A stretch of 64,000 bases of DNA from Agromyces agglutinans (GCF_009647605.1 NZ_WJIF01000006.1:62001-126000); one strand, 5' to 3'. Positions 17,110 through 26,195 are shown, counted from the first letter of the stretch. Translations and numbers: made by a program. The notes: generated by a model from the sequence alone, not told the origin.

Positions 17110-18552
17110 CTACTGGTCGGCGTGCGCCTCGAGGAACGCGTACACCTCGGCGTCGTCGACGCCCGGGAAGGTGCCCGACGGCAGCGGCGAGAGCACGTGC
17201 GCGTGCAGGCGCGCGCTCGGCCAGGCCCGACCCGACCAGCGCTCGGAGAGCCCCGCCGGCGCGCGACGGCAGCACGAGTCGTCGGGGCAGGTCGACACGG
17301 CGCGCACCGTCGTCTCGCGACCGCGGAACCACTTGGCCTGGTTGAACGGCACGCCGACGGTGATCGAGAACTCCGCGGCATCGGTGCGCCCCGTCTGGGT
17401 CGCGCACCAGTAGGTGCCGGTCGGCGTATCGGTGTACTGGTAGTTCTCGGTCGTGCGGTTCGTGTGGTCGAAGGCCGTGCGCGCGCTCCACTTCTTGCAC
17501 ACCCACTGGCCCTCGATCGAGCCCGTGACATCGGTCGGCAGGGGCAGCCCGTCGTTCTCGTAGCCCTTCAGCAGGGCGCCGTCGCCCGCGACGCGCAGGA
17601 AGTGCAGGGTCATGTCGAGGTGGCTCGTCGCGAGATTCGAGAACCGCAGCGCGGCGGCCTCGTGCGTGACGCCGAAGGCGTCGCGGAAGTCCTCGATCGC
17701 GAGCCGCTTCTCCTTCTTCGCCTGCGACAGGAACGCGACGGATGCCTCCTGCGGCATCAGGCAGGCCGCCGCGAAGTAGTTGATCTCGAGCCGCTGCTGG
17801 AGGAACTCGTCGTAGCTGGCGGGGGGCGTGTGGCCGAGCAGCCGGTGGGCCATCGCCTGCAGGGCCATCGAGCGCAGGCCGTGCCCGCCGGGGATGGACG
17901 CCGGCGGCAGGTAGATGCGCCCGTTCGCGAGGTCGGTGATCGAACGCGTCGAGTCGGGGAGGTCGTCGACGTAGATGAGCCGGAATCCGAGTCGCTCGGC
18001 CATGACGCTCACCTCGCGGTGCGTGAGCGCCCCCGTGCGGTGGCCCGAGGCGCGCACCTGCTGCTCGGCGAGGTCCTCGATGTCGGGCAGGTAGTTGGCA
18101 CGGGCGCGCATGCGCTCGCGCAGGTCGGTGTTGGCGCGGCGCGCCTCCTCGGGTGTCGCGATGGCCTCGCTGGCCCGGCGCTGCAGTTCGCGGTGCAGGC
18201 CCACGATCGCCTCGAGCGTCTCGTCGGAGATGCCGCGGCCCGGCTTCACGGGCGGCAGGCCGAGGCTGGCGTAGAGCGCGCTCGACTGGGCCCGCGCGAG
18301 CTCGAGCTCGAGGGCCGCGCGCGGACTCGGGGCCTCGCGCGCGAGCAGGTCGCCGAGCTCGACGCCGAGGGCGACCGCGAGGGCGTCGAGCGTCGAGAGC
18401 TTGGGCTCGCGCTTGCCGTTCTCGATGAGCGAGAGCTGGCTGCCCGCGAGCCCGATCGCCTCGCCGAGCTGGTCGAGGGTCAGCCCGCGCTCGCCGCGGA
18501 AGTGGCGGATGCGGTGGCCGAGCGTCGCCAGGTCGGGGGTTCCTGCCTTCAT
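17110..18552 (-). CDS. RamB/ScfR-like HTH regulator with ImmA/IrrE-type domain
   Basis: 480 residues. An XRE-type HTH occupies residues 10-70 (LGHRIRHFRGERGLTLDQLG, GSQLSLIENGKREPKLSTLD). The middle holds an ImmA/IrrE-like segment in which the metallopeptidase HExxH is altered to MAHRLLGH, so proteolysis is doubtful. The C-terminal part contains CKKW, a WCATQ stretch and CPDDSCCRRAP, the Cys-rich tail seen in short-chain fatty acyl transcriptional regulators such as corynebacterial RamB. Those proteins control acetate, propionate and glyoxylate genes. Divergent location from pckG fits control of gluconeogenesis. ATG 18552 is preceded by TATGTT at 6 nt (leaderless). Confidence 0.82.
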   Translation of the reverse strand: MKAGTPDLATLGHRIRHFRGERGLTLDQLGEAIGLAGSQLSLIENGKREPKLSTLDALAVALGVELGDLLAREAPSPRAALELELARAQSSALYASLGLPPVKPGRGISDETLEAIVGLHRELQRRASEAIATPEEARRANTDLRERMRARANYLPDIEDLAEQQVRASGHRTGALTHREVSVMAERLGFRLIYVDDLPDSTRSITDLANGRIYLPPASIPGGHGLRSMALQAMAHRLLGHTPPASYDEFLQQRLEINYFAAACLMPQEASVAFLSQAKKEKRLAIEDFRDAFGVTHEAAALRFSNLATSHLDMTLHFLRVAGDGALLKGYENDGLPLPTDVTGSIEGQWVCKKWSARTAFDHTNRTTENYQYTDTPTGTYWCATQTGRTDAAEFSITVGVPFNQAKWFRGRETTVRAVSTCPDDSCCRRAPAGLSERWSGRAWPSARLHAHVLSPLPSGTFPGVDDAEVYAFLEAHADQ

Positions 18553-18679
18553 GGCTTAAACATATCGAAAGATCGACGATTCTTAACGTCACATTTCGTC
18601 GCCGGAACTGCGAGGAACCACGCATTCTGGAAACACAGCTCCACTCCGGCCGCGCCGGACCCCATCAGAAGGGACGACG
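18553..18679. promoter_or_regulatory. divergent promoter region ramB-like / pckG
   Basis: An AT-rich stretch (18556-18596) contains the minus-strand -10 TATGTT (complement of 18559-18564) 6 nt from the regulator start. It also has TCG-AAAGAT-CGA (18565-18576), a possible operator. GAAGGGACGACG (18668-18679) is the ribosome site for pckG. Confidence 0.5.
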
Positions 18680-20557
18680 ATGACCATCTCCCAGACGCCC
18701 ATCGGCGCCGAGGCATCCGCCACCGGCGCCGACGCCACCTCGACTGCCCGCCGCGGCACCACCGACCCGGCGCTCGCCGCCTGGGTCGCCGAACTCGCGG
18801 CCCTCACCAAGCCCGACGAGATCGTCTGGTGCGATGGCTCTCGCCACGAGGCCGACCTGATGACCAAGCGGCTCGTCGCCGAGGGCAAGCTGATCAAGCT
18901 CAACCCCGAGTGGCGTCCCAACTCGTACCTCGCGCGCACCGACCCGGGCGACGTCGCCCGCGTCGAGGACCGCACCTTCATCTGCTCGACCTACGAGGAG
19001 GACGCTGGGCCCACGAACAACTGGCGCGACCCGCGCGAGATGCGCGAAGAGCTCGTCGACGTCTTCGACGGGTCGATGAAGGGCCGAACGATGTACGTCG
19101 TGCCGTTCTCGATGGGCCCGCTCGGCGGCCCGATCTCGCAGCTCGGCGTCGAGGTGACCGATTCGCCGTACGTCGTGCTCAGCATGGGCATCATGACCCG
19201 CATGGGCGAGCAGGTGCTGCGCCTCATCGAGGCCGGCGAGCCGTGGGTGCGCACCGTGCACTCGGTCGGCTACCCGCTCGTCGACGGCGTCGGGCACCGC
19301 CGTGCCGAGGTCGACTGGCCCTGCAACGAGACCAAGTACATCGTGCAGTTCCCCGACTCGCGCGAGATCTGGTCGTACGGCTCGGGCTACGGCGGCAACG
19401 CGCTGCTCGCGAAGAAGTGCTTCGCGCTGCGCATCGCGAGCGTCATGGCGCGCGACGAGGGATGGCTCGCCGAGCACATGCTGCTCATCAAGATCACCTC
19501 GCCCGAGGGCAAGGCGTACCACGTCGCGGCGGCGTTCCCCTCGGCGTGCGGCAAGACGAACCTGGCGATGCTCCAGCCCACGATCCCGGGCTGGAAGGTC
19601 GAGACGATCGGCGACGACATCGCCTGGATGCGTCCGGGCGCCGACGGCCGGCTCTACGCCATCAACCCCGAGGCCGGGTTCTTCGGCGTCGCGCCCGGCA
19701 CCGGCGAGACGACCAATCCGACCGCCGTCGCGACGATGTGGGGCAACACGATCTTCACCAACGTCGCTCTTCGCGAAGACGGCGACGTCTGGTGGGAGGG
19801 GCTGACCGACACGCCGCCCGCGCACCTGACCGACTGGCAGGGCAAGCCCTGGACGCCCGACTCGGGCCGGCCCGCGGCGCATCCGAACTCGCGGTTCACG
19901 GTGGCCGCCGCCCAGTGCCCGCAGATCTCCGACGACTGGGACGCGCACGACGGCGTGCCGATCGACGCGATCCTGTTCGGCGGGCGCCGGGCCACGAACG
20001 TGCCGCTCGTCGCCGAGGCGCGGTCGTGGAAGCACGGCGTGTTCATGGGCGCGACCATCTCGTCGGAGAAGACCGCCGCCGCCGAGGGCACCGTCGGCGA
20101 ACTGCGGCGCGACCCGTTCGCCATGCTCCCGTTCTGCGGATACAACATGGCCGACTACTGGGGCCACTGGGTGAAGATGGGCCGCGTGCTCGGCGAGCAC
20201 GCGCCGAAGATCTTCCAGGTCAACTGGTTCCGCAAGGCCGCCGACGGCTCGTTCCTCTGGCCCGGATTCGGTGAGAACGCGCGCGTCCTCGAGTGGATCG
20301 TCGGCCGGCTCGAGGGCACGGCCGAGGCCGCCGAGACGCCGATCGGCCTGCTGCCCGCCCATGATGCGCTCGACCTCGACGGCCTCGACCTCAGCGAGGA
20401 GACGCTCGCGCACCTCTTCGACGTCGATCCGCAGTCGTGGCTGGCCGAGTGCGACCTGACCGAGGAGTACTTCGCCCAGTTCGGCGACCGCGTTCCCGCG
20501 GCGCTGAACGCCGAGCTCGCGAGCCTGCGCTACCACCTCCAGCGCGAGGTGGCGTAG
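18680..20557 (+). CDS. pckG: phosphoenolpyruvate carboxykinase (GTP)
   Basis: 625 residues, the full length of the GTP-type enzyme. The hyper-reactive cysteine is Cys290 in [14 protein letters not shown], which is also the P-loop. Other signatures are IGDDIAWM (metal binding), [12 protein letters not shown] and the substrate-binding [18 protein letters not shown]. The enzyme converts oxaloacetate and GTP into phosphoenolpyruvate and CO2, the entry step of gluconeogenesis. It is monocistronic, bounded by a promoter shared with the RamB-like regulator and by a very strong terminator. Confidence 0.97.
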   Translation: MTISQTPIGAEASATGADATSTARRGTTDPALAAWVAELAALTKPDEIVWCDGSRHEADLMTKRLVAEGKLIKLNPEWRPNSYLARTDPGDVARVEDRTFICSTYEEDAGPTNNWRDPREMREELVDVFDGSMKGRTMYVVPFSMGPLGGPISQLGVEVTDSPYVVLSMGIMTRMGEQVLRLIEAGEPWVRTVHSVGYPLVDGVGHRRAEVDWPCNETKYIVQFPDSREIWSYGSGYGGNALLAKKCFALRIASVMARDEGWLAEHMLLIKITSPEGKAYHVAAAFPSACGKTNLAMLQPTIPGWKVETIGDDIAWMRPGADGRLYAINPEAGFFGVAPGTGETTNPTAVATMWGNTIFTNVALREDGDVWWEGLTDTPPAHLTDWQGKPWTPDSGRPAAHPNSRFTVAAAQCPQISDDWDAHDGVPIDAILFGGRRATNVPLVAEARSWKHGVFMGATISSEKTAAAEGTVGELRRDPFAMLPFCGYNMADYWGHWVKMGRVLGEHAPKIFQVNWFRKAADGSFLWPGFGENARVLEWIVGRLEGTAEAAETPIGLLPAHDALDLDGLDLSEETLAHLFDVDPQSWLAECDLTEEYFAQFGDRVPAALNAELASLRYHLQREVA

Positions 20558-20569
20558 CCGCCCCTGACG

Positions 20570-20619
20570 GGATGCCCCGGCCCCGCGCGTACGGGAAGAC
20601 GCGTGGGGCCGGGGCATCC
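20570..20619. terminator. strong hairpin terminator after pckG
   Basis: A 21-bp stem: GGATGCCCCGGCCCC (20570-20584) pairs with GGGGCCGGGGCATCC (20605-20619), extended inward by GCGCGT/ACGCGT with one G-U pair. The loop is ACGGGAAG. No T tract follows. Confidence 0.8.
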
Positions 20620-20690
20620 GTTCCGCCGCGGGATGTCGCGCGCACGGCGCCCCGCCCTCGGGGCTAGCGTGCATCCTGAGGGGGTGCGCG

Positions 20691-21065
20691 ATGGAGCTGG
20701 GGGAGACGATCGCGGCAGTCGGCGAGGCCGTCGACGTCATCGGCGTCGTGGCGATCGTGGTCGGCGTGCTCTACGCCATCGTCGACGCGGCCCTGCGCGG
20801 GCTCCGGCGGGTCGGCCCGGTGTACACGAGGTTCCGGCGCGTGCTCGGCCGAGCCATCCTGCTCGGCCTCGAACTGCTCGTCGCCGCCGACATCATCAAG
20901 ACCGTCGCGGTCACGCCGACCCTCGAATCGGTCGCGGTGCTCGCGATCATCGTGCTGATCCGCACGTTCCTCAGCTGGTCGCTCGAACTCGAGATCTCCG
21001 GGCGCTGGCCGTGGCAGAAGGGCGCATCGGCAGAGACGCCGGCAGTGGTGCGCGAGGCGGACTGA
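20691..21065 (+). CDS. DUF1622-like small membrane protein
   Basis: 124 residues with three predicted membrane helices (about 15-35, 55-75, 80-100). The pattern LGRAILLGLELLVAADIIKT ... LIRTFLSWSLELEI ... GRWPW matches the uncharacterised DUF1622 family. Start ATG 20691 follows GAGGGGG. TAGCGT at 20665-20670 may be its -10. Function is unknown. Confidence 0.75.
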   Translation: MELGETIAAVGEAVDVIGVVAIVVGVLYAIVDAALRGLRRVGPVYTRFRRVLGRAILLGLELLVAADIIKTVAVTPTLESVAVLAIIVLIRTFLSWSLELEISGRWPWQKGASAETPAVVREAD

Positions 21066-21116
21066 CGCACGAACGGCGGGTCGACGGATGCCTCGGCGCG
21101 TCGGTGTGTCGCGCGC

Positions 21117-21178
21117 GCGTCGGAGATCCGGGGCGACGCGCCGCGGAGTCGCGGCGTGCCGGCGCGGAACTCCGACGC
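21117..21178. terminator. imperfect hairpin between convergent genes
   Basis: Outer arms GCGTCGGAG (21117-21125) and CTCCGACGC (21170-21178) pair perfectly; an inner TCCG/CGGA pair continues the stem. It sits between genes ending at 21065 and 21190 and could terminate both. Confidence 0.5.
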
Positions 21179-21189
21179 CCGGTACGCCG

Positions 21190-21984
21190 TCAGCCGAACA
21201 GTGCGAGCACGGGCGCGGGTGTGAGGCGCACCTCGACCGTGCCGCTCCCGCCGGCGCCCGCGGCGCCGACCCAGGTGCTCGACCCGTCGTGGATGCGCAC
21301 CCACCCGTCGCGGAACACGACGTCGGTGCCGATCACGAACGCCATCGCCGGCGTGTCGCCCTCCTCCACGTCGATCGAGCCCTCGAAGGCCTGGCGGGCG
21401 TCGGCCTCGGCGTCCTCACGGCACTGCACCGCCACGAGCGGACGCGCGATCGGCGTCGCGAACCCGGGTGCGTCGAACGGGCTCGCGGTCGCGGCATCCG
21501 CGACGATGCCGAAGTTCAGGCTGGTCGAGACGAGGCTCGTCTCGGCCTGCCCGTCGAGCACGAGACGGCTGCCGACGCCGAAGCGGTAGTGCAGTCGCCC
21601 GGCCTGCGTCACCCGCGGCAGCTCCACGACGCTCACCCAGTTGCGCGACCACGCGAACGGCGCGCCCTCGCGGGTCGGCGGGTCGTAGAGGCTCGCCGTC
21701 ACCCGCACGGTGCCGTCCGCGCGGGTCGCCGGCGATCGCAGGGAGCTGCGGCGCTCGTCGGCCGGGTGCGCGTCGCGGACCGGCTCGAACGCGGGCAGGT
21801 GCACCTGGTCCCAGCTGCGCAGCCAGTCGCGGACGCGGGCGTGCACCGGGTCGAAGCCGTCGCCGAGGGCCTCGGCCGGCAGGGTGTCGGTCGCGTCGAT
21901 GGCGCCGGGGTCGCCGAGGGCCGCGATGCGGTCGAAGGGCGGCTCGGCGAGGCGGGCGGGGCGGCTGTCGTCGATGATCGTCAT
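21190..21984 (-). CDS. hypothetical protein, 264 residues
   Basis: ATG 21984 is chosen because GGAAG lies about 7 nt upstream and the longer upstream frame is arginine-rich and unsupported. No signal peptide or membrane segment is evident. The N-terminus (MTIIDDSRPARLAEPPFDR) is polar, and several aromatic/Gly motifs (SRNWVSVVELPRVTQ, GSSTWVGAAGAGGSGTVEV) suggest an all-beta fold. I do not recognise a family. It is bordered by hairpins on both sides and seems monocistronic. Confidence 0.6.
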   Translation of the reverse strand: MTIIDDSRPARLAEPPFDRIAALGDPGAIDATDTLPAEALGDGFDPVHARVRDWLRSWDQVHLPAFEPVRDAHPADERRSSLRSPATRADGTVRVTASLYDPPTREGAPFAWSRNWVSVVELPRVTQAGRLHYRFGVGSRLVLDGQAETSLVSTSLNFGIVADAATASPFDAPGFATPIARPLVAVQCREDAEADARQAFEGSIDVEEGDTPAMAFVIGTDVVFRDGWVRIHDGSSTWVGAAGAGGSGTVEVRLTPAPVLALFG

Positions 21985-22038
21985 GGCACGTCTTCCGGTC
22001 GGCCGGCGGCGCCGGCAGGGGAGTGGGGATGCCACACC

Positions 22039-22071
22039 GTACGGAGCATGCCGGCGACGCGGCATCCGTAC
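22039..22071. terminator. imperfect hairpin downstream of the ABC exporter gene
   Basis: GTACGGA (22039-22045) pairs with TCCGTAC (22065-22071); ATGCC and GGCAT pair inside. It is about 115 bp beyond the stop of the exporter gene on the minus strand. Confidence 0.4.
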
Positions 22072-22132
22072 CAACCCTGAGGTTCACTCGGGTCAGCCCT
22101 GAGTCGGCCACGCGGCCGGCGACGGCCGGGAC

Positions 22133-22174
22133 GCGCGCCGCCGGCGCCGACGCGGATGCGCGCCGCCGGCGCCG
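22133..22174. repeat. 17-bp direct repeat
   Basis: GCGCGCCGCCGGCGCCG occurs exactly twice, at 22133-22149 and 22158-22174, with a 25-bp period. Each copy contains the palindromes GCCGGC and GGCGCC. It lies just downstream of the exporter gene's stop. Confidence 0.6.
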
Positions 22175-22185
22175 GGCCCCGCGGC

Positions 22186-24084
22186 TCAGACGAGCAGCTG
22201 GTGCTCCGCGAGCTCGCGATACAGCGGCACGGCCGCGACGAGCTCGTCGTGCGTGCCCTCGCCGATGACCCGGCCCTCGTCGAGCACGATGATGCGGTCG
22301 GAGTCGACCACGGTCGAGAGGCGGTGCGCGATCACGATGAGCGTGCGACCTGCCGAGACCGCATCGATCGCCTCGCGCATCATGCGTTCGTTGAGTCCGT
22401 CGAGCGACGAGGTCGACTCGTCGAGCAGCAGGATCGGCGGCGCCGCGAGCAGGGCCCGCGCGATCGCGAGGCGTTGGCGCTCGCCGCCCGAGAGCATGAT
22501 GCCGTCTTCGCCGACCTGGGCGGCGAGCCCGGCCGGATCGCGGTCGAGGACGTGGCCGAGGTTCACCTGGCGCAGCACGTGCTCGCACTCGAGGTCAGTC
22601 GCGTCGGGGCTGCCGAGCAGCAGGTTGTCGCGGATGGTGCCGGCGAGCACGGGGGCGTCCTGCTCGACATAGCCGATCTGGGCGCGCAGCTCGCGCCGGT
22701 CGAGCGAGCGCAGGTCGAGGCCGCCCATGCGCACGGTTCCGACGCTCGGATCGTAGAACCGCTCGATGAGCGCGAGGATGGTCGACTTGCCGGCACCCGA
22801 TGGGCCGACGAGGGCGACGCGCTGCCCGCGCGGCACCTGGAGCGAGACGCCGCGAAGCACCGGCTGGCGTTCGGTGACGTCGGGCTCGGGCCGGTGCTCG
22901 TCGGGCGAGTCGTTGCCGGGGTCGGCCGGGTCGTTCGGGGTCGTGCGGGCGTATGCGAACGAGACGTGCTCGAACTCGATCGCGGGTGCGTGCGGCAGCA
23001 GCCCCTCGTTGGCGGGCCCCACCATGACGGCCAGCGGCGCGAGCCGGCGGTCGCCCGCGTCTTCATCGGGCAGGTCGAGCACCTCCTGGATGCGGCCGAG
23101 CGCACCGAGCGCCTGGTTGATCGCCATGACGGCGCCGAGCACCTGGCCGAGCGGCATGATCATCATGAACAGGAACAGGATGAACGTGACGAGGTTCGCG
23201 ACCGTGATCGCGCCGCTCGCGACGCGGAAGCCGCCGACGCCGAGCACCACGAGGAACGACACCTGGAGGGCGATGCCCGCGACGGGCACGACGAGCGCCG
23301 AGATGCTGGCGACCCGCACGCCGAGGCGCCAGGCGCCCTCAGCCTCCTGCGTCGTGGATGCGATCTCGCGGTCGGTGGCGCCCGCGGCACGGATCGTGCG
23401 CACCGAGCTGATCGACCGTTCGACGGCCGAGGCGAGGGCGCCGACCTTCTCCTGCGCCTGCCGGGATGCCTCGCGGATCTTGAGCGAGAGCGCCGCGGCG
23501 GTGCCGATCGCCACCGCGACGACGAGCACCGTGAGCCCGAGCAGCAGCGGGTCGAGGATCAGCATCGCGATGAGCGCGCCGACGAACGTGACGATGCCGC
23601 CGACGGCCTCGACGCCGCCCTGGGTGAGCACCGCCCGCAGCAGCGTCGTGTCGCTGCCGACCCGGGAGACGAGGTCGCCCGTGCGGCGCGTGTCGAACTC
23701 GGCGATCGGCAGCTTCAGGATCCGCGCGATCAGCTTCTTGCGGCTCGTGAGCACGATGCCCTCGCCCGTGCGCTGCAGCAGGTAGTGCTGGTAGCCGCTG
23801 ACGACGCCCTGCACGATGACGAGCGCGACGAGCAGCCACACGAGCCCGTCGAGCGGGTCGCCGGCCTCGACGAGCGTGATGACCTGCCCGACGACGAGCG
23901 GCTGGGCGAGGCTCGCCGCGGCGAGGAGCAGGCTCAGCGCGATGACGACCGAGAGCACGACCTTGTGCTCGGCCAGGTAGGGGATGAGCTGGCGTACGGT
24001 CGCGCGGGGGCCCGTGCGCGCGGCACGGCGGCCGCGTCGGGCGAGCGTCGGGGGAAGGGCGGTGGGGAGGTCGCTCTGGGTCAT
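22186..24084 (-). CDS. ABC exporter, fused membrane and ATPase domains
   Basis: 632 residues: six-helix membrane domain (about 30-320), then a nucleotide-binding domain. Walker A GPSGAGKST, signature LSGGERQR, Walker B PILLLDES with catalytic Glu, and the switch AHRLST are all intact. It is a half-transporter that must dimerise. The family covers lipid, peptide and multidrug exporters, so the substrate is not predictable. An acidic Asp/Pro-rich insert (DPADPGNDSPDEHRPEPD) precedes the Walker A, an unusual feature. No partner gene is adjacent. Confidence 0.88.
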   Translation of the reverse strand: MTQSDLPTALPPTLARRGRRAARTGPRATVRQLIPYLAEHKVVLSVVIALSLLLAAASLAQPLVVGQVITLVEAGDPLDGLVWLLVALVIVQGVVSGYQHYLLQRTGEGIVLTSRKKLIARILKLPIAEFDTRRTGDLVSRVGSDTTLLRAVLTQGGVEAVGGIVTFVGALIAMLILDPLLLGLTVLVVAVAIGTAAALSLKIREASRQAQEKVGALASAVERSISSVRTIRAAGATDREIASTTQEAEGAWRLGVRVASISALVVPVAGIALQVSFLVVLGVGGFRVASGAITVANLVTFILFLFMMIMPLGQVLGAVMAINQALGALGRIQEVLDLPDEDAGDRRLAPLAVMVGPANEGLLPHAPAIEFEHVSFAYARTTPNDPADPGNDSPDEHRPEPDVTERQPVLRGVSLQVPRGQRVALVGPSGAGKSTILALIERFYDPSVGTVRMGGLDLRSLDRRELRAQIGYVEQDAPVLAGTIRDNLLLGSPDATDLECEHVLRQVNLGHVLDRDPAGLAAQVGEDGIMLSGGERQRLAIARALLAAPPILLLDESTSSLDGLNERMMREAIDAVSAGRTLIVIAHRLSTVVDSDRIIVLDEGRVIGEGTHDELVAAVPLYRELAEHQLLV

Positions 24085-24116
24085 GGCCCTAGCAGCTTAC
24101 GCGTCGCTCCCGAGCG

Positions 24117-24344
24117 TCACCCCCGCCCGTAGCGCTTGTGGACGGCCTGTTTGCTCACCTCGAGGGCCAGGGCGATCAGCTGCCAGCTCGCGCCGGCGGC
24201 ACGTGCGCGGCGCACGGCGACGGCCTCGGCGCGGTCGAGTTCGCGCGTCAGCTCGACGCGCGCGCGGTGCAGCTCGCGCAGCGCCCGGTAGGGATCATCG
24301 CCGTCGGCCGCGGCGATGGCGGTGCGGATCGTGTGGTCGTCCAT
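24117..24344 (-). CDS. small HTH protein, 75 residues
   Basis: A helical N-terminus (DDPYRALRELHRARVELTRE) is followed by an arginine/alanine-rich helix and a C-terminal HTH-like segment ASWQLIALALEVSKQAVHKR. Such short actinobacterial proteins are annotated only as HTH-domain proteins. The ATG is 7 nt after TACGGT and has no Shine-Dalgarno. That -10 box is enclosed by a near-perfect palindrome, and a second palindrome lies 28 bp further upstream, suggesting self-repression. It is downstream of the PfkB kinase gene on the same strand. Confidence 0.7.
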   Translation of the reverse strand: MDDHTIRTAIAAADGDDPYRALRELHRARVELTRELDRAEAVAVRRARAAGASWQLIALALEVSKQAVHKRYGRG

Positions 24345-24392
24345 GTCGTCAACCGTAGTTGACGACCGTGGGTGCGTCAACTCTGGTTGACG
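24345..24392 (-). promoter_or_regulatory. paired palindromic operators over the HTH gene promoter
   Basis: Site 1 (24345-24366) has 9-bp arms GTCGTCAAC and GTTGACGAC around CGTA. Site 2 (24375-24392) has 7-bp arms CGTCAAC and GTTGACG around TCTG. Both share CGTCAAC-N4-GTTGACG, with centres 28 bp apart. Site 1 covers the -10 box TACGGT; site 2 overlaps the last codons and stop of the kinase gene. Confidence 0.7.
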
Positions 24393-25297
24393 TCGATCGC
24401 CGGCATGGACGACGTGCCCGGCGAACCGAGTACGGATGCCGCGCGCCGATGGCCGGCGAGGCACGCGGCCTCGGCGTCCTCGCCCCGCATCGCGGCCGCG
24501 ATCCAGCCAGCGGCGAACGCGTCGCCGGCCCCGGTGAGGTCCCGGATGCCGGGCACCGGCTCGACCGGCACCCGCGCGACGAGCCGGCCGTCCTCGAACA
24601 CCTCGCTCGGCGCCGGGCCGTGCTTGACCACCACGACGGGCGCGAGAGCGCCCGCGGCTTCGCCGCCCTCCGCGATGCCGAGCAGCCGCGCCTCGTCGTC
24701 GTTCGCGAAGCACACGTCGGGGGCGATGGTGCTCACGAGGGCTCGGAACCCGTCGAGCCCGATGCCCGCGAGCAGTCCCGTCGACGAGGCATCCAGCGAC
24801 ACCGGGATGCCTCGTTCGCGGGCCGTTCGCAGCAGGGCGACCAGCGCGCCGCGCATCGGGTCGCGCTCGAGGCCGTAGGCGGGCGCGTGCACCCATCCGA
24901 TCCCGTCGATCCAGCCAGGGTCGACGCGATCGAGCATCGCCGCCGCGGCGCGATCGGGGAACATCGTGCGCTCGCCGTCGACGTCGACCAGCAGCACGAC
25001 CGCACCCGTGCGACCGCGCCGCTGCACGCGCACCTCGACGCCCGTGCGCTCGAGTTCGGCGACGAGGGCCGAGCCCGCGGCATCCTCGCCGACGCAGCCG
25101 ATGAACCGCGTCGGCGTGAGCCCGGCAGCGAGGGCCGCGACGTTCGCGCCGCTGCCGCCGCGGGTGCGGAACACGCGAGCGGCGGTGTCGGTGCCGCGGC
25201 GCACGGGCTCGGACGCCCACACGACGACATCCTCGACCAGGTCGCCCACCACCGCGAGCAGCGGCCGCGGCGCCGGCCCGTCAGCTCGCGAGGGCAC
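24377..25297 (-). CDS. PfkB-family carbohydrate kinase, probable pseudouridine kinase
   Basis: 306 residues from GTG 25297, which overlaps psuG by 17 bp; a much longer upstream frame is the shadow of psuG. PfkB features: GGSGANVAALAAGL near the N-terminus and the active-site DLTGAGDAFAAGW with the catalytic Asp. Coupling to psuG points to pseudouridine phosphorylation, giving the 5'-phosphate that PsuG cleaves. A ribokinase-like substrate remains possible. An inverted pair of GAGGCATCC words lies inside the gene (24786-24813). Confidence 0.75.
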   Translation of the reverse strand: MPSRADGPAPRPLLAVVGDLVEDVVVWASEPVRRGTDTAARVFRTRGGSGANVAALAAGLTPTRFIGCVGEDAAGSALVAELERTGVEVRVQRRGRTGAVVLLVDVDGERTMFPDRAAAAMLDRVDPGWIDGIGWVHAPAYGLERDPMRGALVALLRTARERGIPVSLDASSTGLLAGIGLDGFRALVSTIAPDVCFANDDEARLLGIAEGGEAAGALAPVVVVKHGPAPSEVFEDGRLVARVPVEPVPGIRDLTGAGDAFAAGWIAAAMRGEDAEAACLAGHRRAASVLGSPGTSSMPAIDVNQS

Positions 25298-26195
25298 GCG
25301 CGATCTCCGCGCCGAGCGCGACGTTGCCGCGGTAGACCTCGAGGTTGACCTCGAGGCTCCGGCCGCCGGTCGCGCGCTGCACGTGGTCGAGCAGGAACGG
25401 CGTCGTGTCGTGCCCCGAGACACCCGCCGCGTCGGCCGCGGCGAGCGCCTCGGCGAGGATGCGCGCGTGCAGGTCGGGGTCGAGCTGCCGGTCGTCGGCG
25501 ACCGGGTTCGCAATCAGCACCGCGGCGGCCTGGCCGAGTTCGTCCCGCGCGCGGGCGAGCGCCGCGACCTCGTCGGGGGAGTCGACGCGGTAGTCGAGGG
25601 CGAAGCCAGAGTCGGCCACGTAGAACCCCGGGTACCGCGTCGTGCGGTAGCCCACGACGGGCACGTTCAGGGTCTCGAGGCGTTCGAGCGTCGCGCCGAT
25701 GTCGAGGATCGACTTGACGCCCGCGCTCACGAGCGTGATCGGCGTCTCGGCGAGCGTGCCGAGGTCGGCCGACTCGTCGAACGTCTCGCTCGCCCCGCGG
25801 TGCACCCCGCCGAGGCCGCCGGTCGACATCACCCGGATGCCGGCGCGGTGCGCGAGCCACGCCGTCGCCGCGACCGTCGTTCCGGCGTCGAGGCCCTTCG
25901 CGAGGGCGATCGGCAGGTCGCGAACGCTCGCCTTCACGGTGCCGTCGGTCGTGCACAGCCGCTCGATCTCCTCGGCCGAGAGGCCGACGACCGGAACGCC
26001 CTCGATGACCCCGATCGTGGCGGGCACGACCCCGGCGTCGCGCACCTGCCGTTCGGAGCCCAGCCCCACCTCGAGGTTGCGAGGCCGCGGCAGGCCGTGG
26101 GTCAGGATCGTGGACTCGAGGGCGAGCACTGGGCGGCCGTCGGCGACGGCCGACCGGACCTCGTCGGAGACTCGGATGGCGGCGGAGGTCTGCAT
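25281..26195 (-). CDS. psuG: pseudouridine-5'-phosphate glycosidase
   Basis: 304 residues. The family motif LESTILTHGLPRPRN (Glu27, His33) and the Schiff-base lysine Lys161 in VSAGVKSILDIGATLE are conserved, as is GYRTTRYPGFY. PsuG splits pseudouridine 5'-phosphate into ribose 5-phosphate and uracil in the cytoplasm. It works with the kinase encoded by the overlapping downstream gene. ATG 26195 follows TACGAT at 6 nt without a Shine-Dalgarno, so a leaderless transcript is likely. No dedicated transporter is encoded beside it. Confidence 0.92.
   Translation of the reverse strand: MQTSAAIRVSDEVRSAVADGRPVLALESTILTHGLPRPRNLEVGLGSERQVRDAGVVPATIGVIEGVPVVGLSAEEIERLCTTDGTVKASVRDLPIALAKGLDAGTTVAATAWLAHRAGIRVMSTGGLGGVHRGASETFDESADLGTLAETPITLVSAGVKSILDIGATLERLETLNVPVVGYRTTRYPGFYVADSGFALDYRVDSPDEVAALARARDELGQAAAVLIANPVADDRQLDPDLHARILAEALAAADAAGVSGHDTTPFLLDHVQRATGGRSLEVNLEVYRGNVALGAEIARALAS

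Noticed and set aside
24786..24813. Inverted repeat inside the PfkB kinase gene as an operator
   Set aside because: It is just two copies of the frequent GAGGCATCC word in opposite orientation within coding sequence.
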